Below, in pieces: positions 32,001 through 39,097 of a stretch of 64,000 bases of DNA. The notes beneath the pieces were generated by a model that saw nothing but the letters and a program-made list of their open reading frames with translations, made no database searches and was not told the origin of the DNA. Within the stretch, counting starts at the first letter, position 1; every line of letters begins with the position of its first letter. This stretch comes from Clostridia bacterium (GTDB lineage Bacteria > Bacillota > Clostridia > Peptostreptococcales > Anaerovoracaceae): the NCBI GenBank assembly GCA_910575405.1, contig CAJTER010000017.1:25214-89213 (forward strand), given 5' to 3'. The translations under genes and the position numbers were made by a program.

Positions 32001-32066
32001 AAAGACCAGCATAGCAATAGTCAGCAGGCTTACTGCCCGCCATCTGCTTTTACACATTTGCTTCAT
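26076..32066 (-). CDS. Giant secreted multidomain protein (FG-GAP, FN3, Ig-like, InlB B-repeats, GLUG)
   Basis: A 1,996-residue exported protein. The signal peptide (1-35, LLTIAMLVFGLFVAVPADTA) ends at ASA-AE. FG-GAP/VCBS calcium-type repeats are at about 245-258 (VGDYDGDHYNEVAV) and 380-392 (ADINGDGKDELIISG). Residues 660-960 are Ser/Thr/Gly-rich alternating beta sequence, resembling beta-pore-forming or passenger regions (inference). An FN3-like domain lies at about 992-1098, an Ig-like domain at 1110-1215, and three Listeria-Bacteroides (Flg_new) repeats at about 1342-1557. Four GLUG motifs follow at about 1670-1780 (AGGLVAQNNGT type). No LPXTG or late membrane anchor is seen, so it is released or wall-bound non-covalently. 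GGAGAAAGG precedes the ATG. The LuxR regulator upstream may control it. Confidence 0.85.
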   Translation of the reverse strand: MKQMCKSRWRAVSLLTIAMLVFGLFVAVPADTASAAENGEGKAFAAKKESIKTEKENYLTDEQYEELGLTLQDPAAFSSSDTADPLESYRPMCLSQLYMSQGVYEGKKTTDMRHLLLDNTDSLSSGNMQRSGMEKHTMSKVGQDTLKQDIPGGHVVARNAIALRIGDLSKDETQRNGQDIIIESTYWLWEDGIFCEDNSNHTLKTYYRKSSGELALCQNSLIDTTLSGKHWLGDVGKFAMGGLLSMAVGDYDGDHYNEVAVHVATDDGGEIRIYQPQEDNIKGASERGYTLKLEATIKVSDLGARFGKSRGGKRPVVDLNTTSMAGRDDLVASASLPYSDDDDWCNSSDIGIYSWQSGKPVRVWNSDLVYDNNAYRFKFNASANADINGDGKDELIISGYKNTDYKNGDTRGKISSTENLVNVVLWNKDKKQYYMAWGKPQMLPSHKSLNSVREMEEPQTLMGACFEEGSSQDTIFCEGVFYHFTAGSGDTAEKAIESGRFAHNAKEDLDTGKLVNKKEYSVSDSTDEVKAFHIGKNSAAFSYASDHRATEQMAVSLQVDYENISYNYGSGQKKVLKDSGFNGVWLYQEGGSTKQINMEDAIIMADNRSYQFFTPVNCNNNTVYLELESKSVGWSNPAVYSIMTSMPYWEELNYGSTMTARGSTAFSVNVGTSQAYGTNGNAGITLGVGVSGGVKIFGNGGGMGVKADATCSWTHSYQQSKTRSETLTFTAGAGQDYAALLTTPIVMHNYKAYIPEHKATQADVNNKLASKVGETIKASTDTLSVTTQLNPVKSVVPLSRYNKVARELKDDKVKPVEADDLYKDRKIGDPATYAKDPTGISSLNEQDPGTFIAQNQVSVTTSGQTTTAINLSESTSNTASHGFSVSAKCGPSVDISTGIDFFGILSTGVKINASAMASGGWGETWTSTCTAGTSYTGTFSALPSGTPGDYNFNASLAKWEPKLSGVNGGDVKMEDGTTLTNRVSVIGASASVPKAPPVLPKDFRVSATTKSLAALAWSGGDSSERDAKRPKTSSWQIYYSLDSAGPFQPVKKDGRELMVDGSKTSCIAEGLAPGKNYYFKLKSLADEAGKGAESVLSPYAQGKTKGAAFEPKITAPPKNCNVKAGGIPEFTIGASVQQPEDTLGYQWQLLDTSGSYNNDWKDISGADKATYSPTGGKAMTEEQEQELDGTIYRCRLTEYRNGSNDYSTVYSKSAVLNVTDKKTLELEIIPDWSDESGIVQEGNHLAAKSGKPITFRLNIGGIPLTPAGKYEDNEKVEIDVFKDGKRIDSCTMNTGEIDPMSGGAYLAVWQEAGTYELFAFHRDSSKYTRALSQVYEAEIIAEHHINYELNGGTNSGNNPQRFTTGSGTIALEPAVKDGAEFTGWYRDKELTDKVETIDTAKETNDITLYAGWDNQIYKISYELNGGKNNRANPRTYDVDTEVVLKEPSRDGYRFGGWYEDAAQTKPVSGIEKGSTGDKTFYAKWGDVASYTISYNLDGGENHPANPETYTVRDTVVLKEPTKANYTFGGWYTDPNFTNRVKEIPEGSTGNKVFFAKWMESISIAKKGSAYRISSYTDLVKIAKLVQMNPKKYASASYYLTGNIDCKGRNWNLPIGSHETPFTGSFDGRDYFILNLKAGGSMDMRGLFGVIGSKGKVKNLSVVAMDVKAGAEKAGGLAAINHGTITNCSSGYTTSTGTKASINGKKIAVSSLRSKVRGDLAGGLVAQNNGTMKNVSSNASVRAKGAGGIAGENKGTLQNISSMGKVYGRQAAGGFAAANSGTIKYGYSCGIVDGTKAGALFGTNTTVKSVKAWYAKSLKRACPDQSDKKLGASAVTAASMKNQKLCNALNKAIRGSKLTKWTIDASQNQGYPRIQHTVLTKKTLTHKSTGIKISGRMHADVKLQITSVRKGSTDYSKLKRAAGKGKLEKAYRIRLVHSDGTLATYEGNLTITLPKSLKGKTIIHMEPDGKRTKIKVLSKGKKWTIAVRSPGLMVLVK

Positions 32067-32175
32067 TTACCTTTCTCCTTTTCTTCATTTCTGTTTTTAC
32101 TATTGACGTTCACATTCCCCATTCCTGCTTTTCGCCGCAGCTGGTTTCCGGCAGTCCGCCGCAGTGCAGGCTCCT

Positions 32176-34551
32176 CTATATCAGATTTCGTTTTCTGGCT
32201 TCTGTAACTGCCGCAGTTTTGCTGCTTACACCCAGCTTTTTGTAGGTCTGCTTGCTGTGATACTTCACGGTGTTTTCCTTGATTCCAAGCTCTGCTGCGA
32301 TATCTGCCTGAGACATACCTTCTGCCTGAAGCCTGAGGATCTTCAGAGCATTTTCGCCAAACACAGCTGTTTCATTGCCCCGCGCCTTCAGATAAGCCGG
32401 ATATGTCAGGGCCATATCTTCTGTTTCCTTCATCATTTGTTTAAAAAAATCCCTGTCCTCCAGTTCCCAGCTTCCTGCCTTTAAAAGGGGCCATACAGCT
32501 GCCCCTTCCCGGGAAATAAGGCGGACAAAATGGTATTCTTCTGCTTCCTTTAATACTTTCTCAAACATGGTTTCCCAGCCCGGATCGCTCATCCTCCAGA
32601 GCGTTATCGAAAGCAAAAGCGAAGCTTCCATTCTCACATACGTTCGCTGCATAACTTCCGCGTAGTAGAGGAGCCTCTGCAGCAAATTCACTGCACTGTC
32701 ATATTTTCCCTGCAGCAGATAAACCCTCACCTTTGTCAGATATTGATATCGATCAAACGTACAGAAATTCTGCCCATCTTCCGTAGCCTCTTCCATCCAC
32801 CTGTTTATAGCATCACGCTCTCCCCGATAGAGGGCAATCCGGCACCTCATGGCATGGAGGTTGGGAAGCAGTTTTCCCGCTCTGTCCTGCAATGCTGCCT
32901 GCTGGAAGCTTTCTAAAAGCTCCTCTGCCTCTCCTAAATGGTGGTTTAATATCTGCAGCTTTACGAGAATCCCCACAGCCACAAAAGCCAGCTCCAGCTT
33001 TCCCCCTGCTTCCGCCTGCATTCTGCCTCTGCCTGCCAGAGCAGAGACTTGGTAACTGTCCTCTCCTTTTTCAAAAAAACTTTCTGCCAGAGCTGTGTTT
33101 ACCAGCCCTTTCCCGAATTTCCCCAGAATCATCTCTACCATTTTTCCAATGCTTCCTGCCAGATAAACGTCTTTTTTGCTCCATTGGCAAAAATCTTTTC
33201 CTCCGTTCATCAGAGAAGGCAGATTGCTGGTAACGCTGAACTCCGGCAGTACAATCTGCCGGCTTTTCAAAAGCGTTCCTACTTGTTTTAAGATCTCAAT
33301 CAGATTCCCGCTGCCGCGATGGGGCAGTCCAATATCCAGATAGGCGATCCAGCTGCGTGCCTGCCGTTTCCTGCAGCCTCTTTCCTGTGCCGCCCGCTCC
33401 TTTAAGATCCCATACCACCGCTCGCTTTCCTCCGGATTCAGGAGAATAGACTGTAGCATACTCATACCTGCCGTTAATTCAACGCTTTTCTTTATGGCCT
33501 CCTCTGGCAGAGATAAATAATAATTCCTCAGCTCGTAATAGTATCCGCTTGCCGGATTTTTTCTGGAATTTGCGATTAACAGGCCTGAAATCCGCTCCTG
33601 ATTGCCGCAGGCCTGATACATAGCCAGCGCTTCCGGTATCTTGTCCTCCAGTTCATAGTAAAGACCCGCATTGTAGTAGAGATTGTTTCGCTGTTCCTTT
33701 GTCCACAGCCGTCTGAGTCTCCTCCTCATGCTGGCCCTCAGTGTGTAGCGAATATAGTAGACGCCCTCCTGTTCTGTGAGGAAATTTCCTGTTTCCATGG
33801 CTCTTCGTATCATGCTCTGTACATCACTTCTTCCTGTAATCATTTCCGCAAGCCCTGTATCAAACTCATCTACGATAGAGAGCTGCATTAGAAATTCCTG
33901 CAGCTCTACATTCCACTGATCATAAACATGGCGCTCCAGATAATCCCAAAACTTGTGGCGCGTCTGTTCAAAAAGCCTGTCATCAATTTTACTGCCGCCC
34001 AGGATCTCAATTGCTACCAGCCGAACTGCCAAAGGGTTTCCTGTCGTTTCCCTGTACAGCCGCTCCGCATCCTGCTCTGCCAGCAAAAGATTCCATCCCC
34101 TCAGAAACTCTTCAACTTCCTCCTTTGACAGATTCAGCTCTTCTTCACCAATGACCATAAAAGTATGCTTCAGGTATGCAGGCATCAGCCAGGAGGGCAC
34201 ATTACTTCTCCCTGAAAGAATGAGCCAGATATCCTTTCTCGCCGCCAGTTCCTCCACCGCTTTCCAAAGCTCCTCCTGCTCTATCAGATGGAGATCATCA
34301 ATAACCACAGCAATGTCTTTCTCCTGCTTTAGACCTTCCAAATCTTTGCTCTCCATATTTCTCGCGTTGAACCAGGAATGCTCTGTATGGTTCAAATAAT
34401 GCTCCAAAAGGGTAGTCTTCCCATATCCTGAGGCGCCGTACAGGTAGACATTCTGTCCTACTTCCTGGGCTGTCCGGATCTTTTTCCACGCTTTCCTAGG
34501 GTAAATATAGAGATCTGATATTCGATTTCCACTTTTCCCACTCTGTTTCAT
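32176..34551 (-). CDS. MalT-like LuxR family transcriptional regulator with STAND ATPase
   Basis: A 791-residue regulator. The Walker A YGASGYGKTTLLEH is near residue 35 and Walker B AVVIDDLHL near 80. A winged-helix and TPR-like helical middle follows. The C-terminal LuxR helix-turn-helix is at about 725-785 (LRLQAEGMSQADIAAELGIKENTVKYH). In MalT-type proteins ligand and ATP binding drive multimerisation and promoter activation. The frame is open 180 bases further up. I use ATG 34551, with AAGGA upstream; ATG 34569 is the alternative. It is transcribed towards the giant secreted protein, 109 bases away. Confidence 0.85.
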   Translation of the reverse strand: MKQSGKSGNRISDLYIYPRKAWKKIRTAQEVGQNVYLYGASGYGKTTLLEHYLNHTEHSWFNARNMESKDLEGLKQEKDIAVVIDDLHLIEQEELWKAVEELAARKDIWLILSGRSNVPSWLMPAYLKHTFMVIGEEELNLSKEEVEEFLRGWNLLLAEQDAERLYRETTGNPLAVRLVAIEILGGSKIDDRLFEQTRHKFWDYLERHVYDQWNVELQEFLMQLSIVDEFDTGLAEMITGRSDVQSMIRRAMETGNFLTEQEGVYYIRYTLRASMRRRLRRLWTKEQRNNLYYNAGLYYELEDKIPEALAMYQACGNQERISGLLIANSRKNPASGYYYELRNYYLSLPEEAIKKSVELTAGMSMLQSILLNPEESERWYGILKERAAQERGCRKRQARSWIAYLDIGLPHRGSGNLIEILKQVGTLLKSRQIVLPEFSVTSNLPSLMNGGKDFCQWSKKDVYLAGSIGKMVEMILGKFGKGLVNTALAESFFEKGEDSYQVSALAGRGRMQAEAGGKLELAFVAVGILVKLQILNHHLGEAEELLESFQQAALQDRAGKLLPNLHAMRCRIALYRGERDAINRWMEEATEDGQNFCTFDRYQYLTKVRVYLLQGKYDSAVNLLQRLLYYAEVMQRTYVRMEASLLLSITLWRMSDPGWETMFEKVLKEAEEYHFVRLISREGAAVWPLLKAGSWELEDRDFFKQMMKETEDMALTYPAYLKARGNETAVFGENALKILRLQAEGMSQADIAAELGIKENTVKYHSKQTYKKLGVSSKTAAVTEARKRNLI

Positions 34552-34755
34552 AGGCGAATCCTTTCTCATTCTTTCTCTATTCTCCCTCGTACTCCTTAAG
34601 TTTATCAAAATCCTATAACAAAGGGAACTCCACAAACGGGTAGTTGCGGGATCCGCAAATGCTCCGGACTTTCTCTTTTGCAATTTCCAGGCAGGCAGCA
34701 TATTAAAAAGAGACCCCTGTAGGAAAATCAATCTCGTACAGCGATCTCTTGCTTT

Positions 34756-34866
34756 TTATTTTTTCTTTTTATTGCGGTGAGCCACCTGCAGCTTGGCAAG
34801 AACCATTGCTGCAATAAAGACTCCTGCCAGAGCCCATGGCATCCACGGCTCTCCTCCGAATCCCAT
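34756..34866 (-). CDS. 36-residue single-pass membrane peptide
   Basis: ATG 34866 has AAAGGAGAAGGCT in front, an excellent site, and lies 22 bases after the Mrp gene stop. The peptide (MGFGGEPWMPWALAGVFIAA...) has one hydrophobic span (about 10-26) and a basic KKKK tail, so an N-out/C-in or N-in anchor. No family recognised. Probably co-transcribed with the Mrp ATPase. Longer in-frame starts overlap the Mrp gene and lack a ribosome-binding site. Confidence 0.6.
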   Translation of the reverse strand: MGFGGEPWMPWALAGVFIAAMVLAKLQVAHRNKKKK

Positions 34867-34888
34867 AGCCTTCTCCTTTTCCTGCCTG

Positions 34889-35743
34889 CTACAGCATTGC
34901 TTCCAGCTTGGCCTCAAGCTCTGTGAGCCAGTCGCCTTCAAAGAGCTCGATCATGCCCTTATCGCAGGCTGCTGCCAGCTTTGGATTAATGGGCAGGCGT
35001 CCCAGAACATCCAGCCCGTGCTGCGCTGCTACCTCTTCAATATGGCTGTCCCCGAAAATCTGATAATCCTTGCCATTGTCCGGGCAGGTAAAGTAGGACA
35101 TGTTTTCAACAAGACCGATAATTGGAATATTCATCAGCTCTGCCATTTTGACAGCTTTTGATACGATCATGGAAACCAATTCCTGTGGTGATGTGACGAT
35201 TACGATTCCATCCACTGGAATGGACTGAAATACCGTAAGGGGTACATCTCCTGTTCCCGGAGGCATGTCGATGAACATATAGTCTACATCGCCCCACAGT
35301 ACATCTGTCCAGAACTGCTTTACGGTTCCTGCGATAACCGGGCCTCTCCAGACTACCGGATCCGTATCGTTTTCCAAAATCGAATTGACGGACATAGTGC
35401 CGATGCCTGTCTTTGTTTTTACTGGGAAAATCCCCAGTTCATTTGCAGTTGCCTTTTCCGTCAGATTAAAAGCTTTTGGAATGGATGGACCAGTAACGTC
35501 CGCATCTAAAATTGCCGTCTGATAGCCCTTTCTCTGCATGGTTACAGCCAGAAGGGAGGTGACCAGAGATTTTCCTACGCCGCCTTTTCCGCTGACAACG
35601 CCGATGACTTTTTTAATGTTGTTATATTCGTTGGTTGGCTCCAGCAGGCTTTCCGGCTGCTGTTCTCCGCATGCATGCTCACATCCGCTGCAGCATTCCT
35701 CTGTACAGCTTGTATCGCTGCAGCCTCTTTTGTTTTCTTCCAT
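34889..35743 (-). CDS. Mrp/NBP35 family ATPase (iron-sulfur carrier)
   Basis: A 284-residue P-loop ATPase of the ApbC/Mrp/NBP35 family, which binds and delivers [4Fe-4S] clusters. The deviant Walker A GVVSGKGGVGKSLV is at about 48-61, LDADVTGPSIPKAF near 79, and MPPGTGDVPLT near 160. The first 26 residues carry six cysteines (positions 8, 13, 17, 18, 21, 25), as in NBP35-like members. The usual C-terminal CxxC pair is reduced to one Cys (YFTCPDNGKDY), so the cluster probably relies on the N-terminal cysteines. GAGGAAAT precedes the ATG. Confidence 0.9.
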   Translation of the reverse strand: MEENKRGCSDTSCTEECCSGCEHACGEQQPESLLEPTNEYNNIKKVIGVVSGKGGVGKSLVTSLLAVTMQRKGYQTAILDADVTGPSIPKAFNLTEKATANELGIFPVKTKTGIGTMSVNSILENDTDPVVWRGPVIAGTVKQFWTDVLWGDVDYMFIDMPPGTGDVPLTVFQSIPVDGIVIVTSPQELVSMIVSKAVKMAELMNIPIIGLVENMSYFTCPDNGKDYQIFGDSHIEEVAAQHGLDVLGRLPINPKLAAACDKGMIELFEGDWLTELEAKLEAML

Positions 35744-35830
35744 TTTCTAATTTCCTCTTTTCTATTTTTGACATATGCCTGTTTACACATCTATTATATC
35801 GGGTGTAGCGTAGGCAGTCAAGCCCCCTTC

Positions 35831-36324
35831 CTATCTGCGGCCAGCAGCTTTTTTCTTTCGCAAATAGGCTGCCAGTATGGCCAGAGAAGCGGCAAATGCC
35901 GCCATCCATATATAAGTGGCATTTGTCGCCTGTCTGCAGTGCTTCGCCCGCTTCGGTCTGCGATTCCTGATCCCGTTTTTCATCTGTAAGGTCGGCGACA
36001 GATGGCTGAGGAGTGGGATCCGGTCTTACGATTGGCTCCGGTTGGATCATTGACTCCCCAATATGGGTTATACTCGGCCATAATCGTATATGTCTGAAAC
36101 TCCGTATCGGCCAGTGGATCGAGTAGCCATTTGATCTTGAGAAAGCCTTTCTGCTTTTCTTTATCCCATTCAAAATCGCCCCATTTATCAAAATTCTCAA
36201 GGTTGTAACCAGTGCCGGATATCTTCTCAGGAAGCACTTTTTCCAAGGCTTCCCGTACGGCTTCAGGCTCCAAGAATAAAGGGTATACATCCATATGCGA
36301 GGTTTTTTTATCTTCGCTTTGTTT
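35831..36324 (-). pseudogene. Surface-anchored protein fragment with two frameshifts
   Basis: Three adjoining frames together make one protein. A globular piece comes first (LEPEAVREALEKVLPEKISG ... AEYNPYWG). A Pro-rich linker follows (IVRPDPTPQPSVADL...). Last is EALQTGD followed, after one surplus base near GACAAATGCC, by ATNATYIWMAAFAASLAILAAYLRKKKAAGRR and a stop at 35831. The end is a typical sorting-type tail: short motif, membrane span, RKKK. No start codon with a ribosome-binding site exists. A decayed gene or two sequencing errors; I favour decay because the 5' end is missing too. Confidence 0.6.
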
Positions 36325-36476
36325 GATAGTCGTTCCCTCTCATGCAATAAATTCCCAATTGCTCAAAAATTTCTTCGGTACACCGTATGTACAATTTGTC
36401 ATATCTATGTCAGAAAAACTGGATAAAAGGGACTTTTTGTTGCAGAAGGGAGAACCGGCGCAGGTTCTACTCTTTA

Positions 36477-37718
36477 TCAAAGCCATTTGCCTTCGGTATA
36501 AGTCTCTGCCAGATAGATCTTGACTGCCAGGGACAGTTCTGTAAAAAAATCTCTGGAATGCTCCCTGCCGCACAGCTTTTCCTGAAGTTTTGCGATGCGA
36601 TAGCGGATAGTATTTTTATGACAGCAAAGGGCCTGGGCAGTCAGGGACAGATCCCCCTTTGCCTGAACATAGCTTACAGCTGTCCGGAAGAGTTCTGCAG
36701 AATTGTTATCCTTGTGCTGATAAATGGGTGCAAAATATTCGGCCATATATTGATGAAGCCCCTGCGGATCTCTGTTTGCGAAAATCATCCGGTAGAGCCC
36801 CATATTCTCGTATTCCATCTGGCCGCAAGCTTCAATTTCCGCTGCCATCCTGGCATAATGGGCTTCTGTCAGGGCCCGGTCAAGTTCCTCTGCCGGATGG
36901 ATGGTCCCAAAGCCTGCCGTGTAATCCAAAAGCTGAATGCCCAGCTCATAAAGGGCATCCTCCAGGACTGCTGTATAGCGCTGCCTGCTGTCCGTTTCAC
37001 CGGATATCAGGAAAAAGAGGGAGTCTTCATATCTGCACAGACTGCACTTCGCAGAAAGTTTTTGGCTCAGCTGCCGCTCGGCAAGGCTTTGCGCAGGCTT
37101 TCCTTTCAGGGTCCTGCCATCCTTTTTATCCTTTTTACCCAGGGTTATGTTTGCAGCAAAAAGATAATCGGAATAAGCCGGGTTGATAAATTCCAGATCT
37201 CGGAGAATCTGCTCAGGTGTAAGGCTTCCTCCAAGGATCCGTTTTATCAGCAGCTCAACCTTTCTGCCCCTGTCATCTGCTTTAATCTGCGAAACGACTG
37301 CGAGAATTACATCTTCAAACCATTCTCCTCCTCCAAAACGGATGATGCAGAAATTATTTTTTTCCGCCAGACGGATTACTTCTCCCGGAAGCTCTTCAAA
37401 GATGACAGGCTTGTAGGCCAGGCAGCTTACATCCAGCTCAATAAGCTTTTCTACAGCTTCATAAAGAAGGGCTGAATCACCTTTTGTAAACAAAAGGCTG
37501 CTGAGAACCAGGCTGTCTTTATCAAAAGCTATATTGGATTGGAAATATTTCCTTCCCCACTCTGCCGCCCTGGCTCTGTAGCTGGAAAGCTCCTCACTCA
37601 ATTCAAAATCCAGTATTCCGGTTCCGCAGACAATTCGCTCCAGTGCCGATTTCCCCGCGATCACTGAAAAATCTTTCATAATATCCAGCTGCAATAGCTC
37701 TTTGATTGTGACTCCCAT
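36477..37718 (-). CDS. PucR family transcriptional regulator
   Basis: A 413-residue regulator. The N-terminal PucR ligand domain (about 1-120: MGVTIKELLQLDIMKDFSVI, GTGILDFELSEEL) is followed by a GGDEF-like spacer and the C-terminal PucR helix-turn-helix (LTAQALCCHKNTIRYRIAKL, about 365-385). PucR proteins sense purine or amino-acid catabolites. AAAGGAGG before ATG 37718 decides the start over a longer frame. It lies last in a minus-strand run behind aminotransferase, amidohydrolase, cyclodeaminase and carrier genes and probably controls them. Confidence 0.88.
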   Translation of the reverse strand: MGVTIKELLQLDIMKDFSVIAGKSALERIVCGTGILDFELSEELSSYRARAAEWGRKYFQSNIAFDKDSLVLSSLLFTKGDSALLYEAVEKLIELDVSCLAYKPVIFEELPGEVIRLAEKNNFCIIRFGGGEWFEDVILAVVSQIKADDRGRKVELLIKRILGGSLTPEQILRDLEFINPAYSDYLFAANITLGKKDKKDGRTLKGKPAQSLAERQLSQKLSAKCSLCRYEDSLFFLISGETDSRQRYTAVLEDALYELGIQLLDYTAGFGTIHPAEELDRALTEAHYARMAAEIEACGQMEYENMGLYRMIFANRDPQGLHQYMAEYFAPIYQHKDNNSAELFRTAVSYVQAKGDLSLTAQALCCHKNTIRYRIAKLQEKLCGREHSRDFFTELSLAVKIYLAETYTEGKWL

Positions 37719-37835
37719 CTGCGCCTCCTTTCCATATGATCCCGCCTCCGGCGCATTTGCGCTTTGCCGGGGATTTTCCTCAACTGGAAAAGGACAGCGC
37801 AATGCTGCCCTGGTGTTTCCAATGTTCCATTCTCA

Positions 37836-38957
37836 TTATAGTTCTGCCAAAAATTCCGCAAATCGATCCAGTCCCTGACGCAGCAGTTTTGAATCAAAGG
37901 CATAGCCGATCCGAACGCAGTGTTCCAGCTCAAAGCAGGAGCCCGGCGTGAATAAAAGCCCCTTTTCCCGGATCAGCCTTACGCACAGATCGTAGGATGG
38001 GATATCCTTATCATAATATACCAGGGCCGTTGTTCCGGCTACAGGTTTGATATAGTGAACTCCTTCTGTTTCCTGCACCCAGCTTTCGAGGATTTCTCTG
38101 TTTTTCAAAAGGATTTCCCGATTCCTTTCAAAAATCCGTTCCTTGTTTGCCAGCGCGAGGCTTGCCAGCATATCGTCTAATACTCCGCAGCTGATGGTGT
38201 CGTAATCCCGCCGCTCGTGAAGCTGTTCAATTACCTCCATATCCTGTGTCGCGATCCATCCCATACGCAGGCCGGCCAGAGAGAAGATCTTGGACATGCT
38301 GCCAACGGAGATTCCCTTTTCATAAATATCTACGATAGAGTGCATATAGCTGCCGTCTTCGGAAATGCCCCTGTAAACTTCATCGGAAAGAACGTAAGCT
38401 CCCACACTTGCAGCCGCATCCGCAACCTGCTTCATTATATCTGCTGGAATCCAGGAGCCAGTGGGATTATCCGGGTTGTTTACCGTAATCATCTTTGTCT
38501 TGCTGTCAATTAAGGATTTCAATTCCTCAATATCCGGCAAAAAGTTGTTTTCCGGCCGCAGCTGGAGGATCCGCACTTCCGCTCCAATGGATTCTGGGAT
38601 GGAGTAGTGCTGCTGATAGGTCGGCATTACGGAGATCATATTGTCTCCCGGTTCGATAAGCGTTGTAATGACCATATTGTTTCCACCGACCGCTCCGTGG
38701 GTGGGAACTACCTGCTCCGGGGCAATGGTCTGGTAAAGGGTGGAAATGCCGCTGAGAAGCTCGGGCGATCCGAAGATGTGGCTGTAAGTGAGTCTTACAT
38801 CGCCAAGGGCAGTCAGATATTCCTGCGGATCTTTGCCGGAAAGCTCCAAAAGCTCCTTTACGGTCAGGGAGTCAATGCAGGTCTCCCCCAGATTGTAAAC
38901 CGCATCATCCTCATAATCGTTCATCCAGCGCTCTACTTTAAAGGTTTTTATTTTCAT
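37836..38957 (-). CDS. PLP-dependent aminotransferase, class I/II
   Basis: A 373-residue fold-type I enzyme. The PLP lysine is in VGSMSKIFSLAGLRMGW (about 221). NNPDNPTGSWIP (about 158) and LSDEVYRGISEDG (about 193) carry the cofactor-binding Asn, Asp and Tyr. VRIGYAF near the C-terminus has the substrate carboxylate Arg. The closest style is the branch annotated as capreomycidine-synthase-like or generic aminotransferases; the substrate is unknown. GAGGAGG precedes the ATG. Between this gene and the M20 gene lies a 10-base inverted repeat. Confidence 0.88.
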   Translation of the reverse strand: MKIKTFKVERWMNDYEDDAVYNLGETCIDSLTVKELLELSGKDPQEYLTALGDVRLTYSHIFGSPELLSGISTLYQTIAPEQVVPTHGAVGGNNMVITTLIEPGDNMISVMPTYQQHYSIPESIGAEVRILQLRPENNFLPDIEELKSLIDSKTKMITVNNPDNPTGSWIPADIMKQVADAAASVGAYVLSDEVYRGISEDGSYMHSIVDIYEKGISVGSMSKIFSLAGLRMGWIATQDMEVIEQLHERRDYDTISCGVLDDMLASLALANKERIFERNREILLKNREILESWVQETEGVHYIKPVAGTTALVYYDKDIPSYDLCVRLIREKGLLFTPGSCFELEHCVRIGYAFDSKLLRQGLDRFAEFLAEL

Positions 38958-38980
38958 ATTCGTTTCCTCCTCTAATCAAG

Positions 38981-39034
38981 CATCCGGCGGGGAATACAAA
39001 GGCTCGCGCAAAGCAGCCGAACAGCCGCCGGATG
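38981..39034. repeat. GC-rich inverted repeat between two operon genes
   Basis: CATCCGGCGG (38981-38990) and CCGCCGGATG (39025-39034) are exact complements around a 34-base loop. There is no T-run, so it is more like an mRNA-stabilising or processing hairpin than a terminator. Confidence 0.55.
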
Positions 39035-39097
39035 TATTTAGTTTATCATAAATTGCCACGCATTCCAAATATAGATCGTTTTTCCATGACGGCCTCA

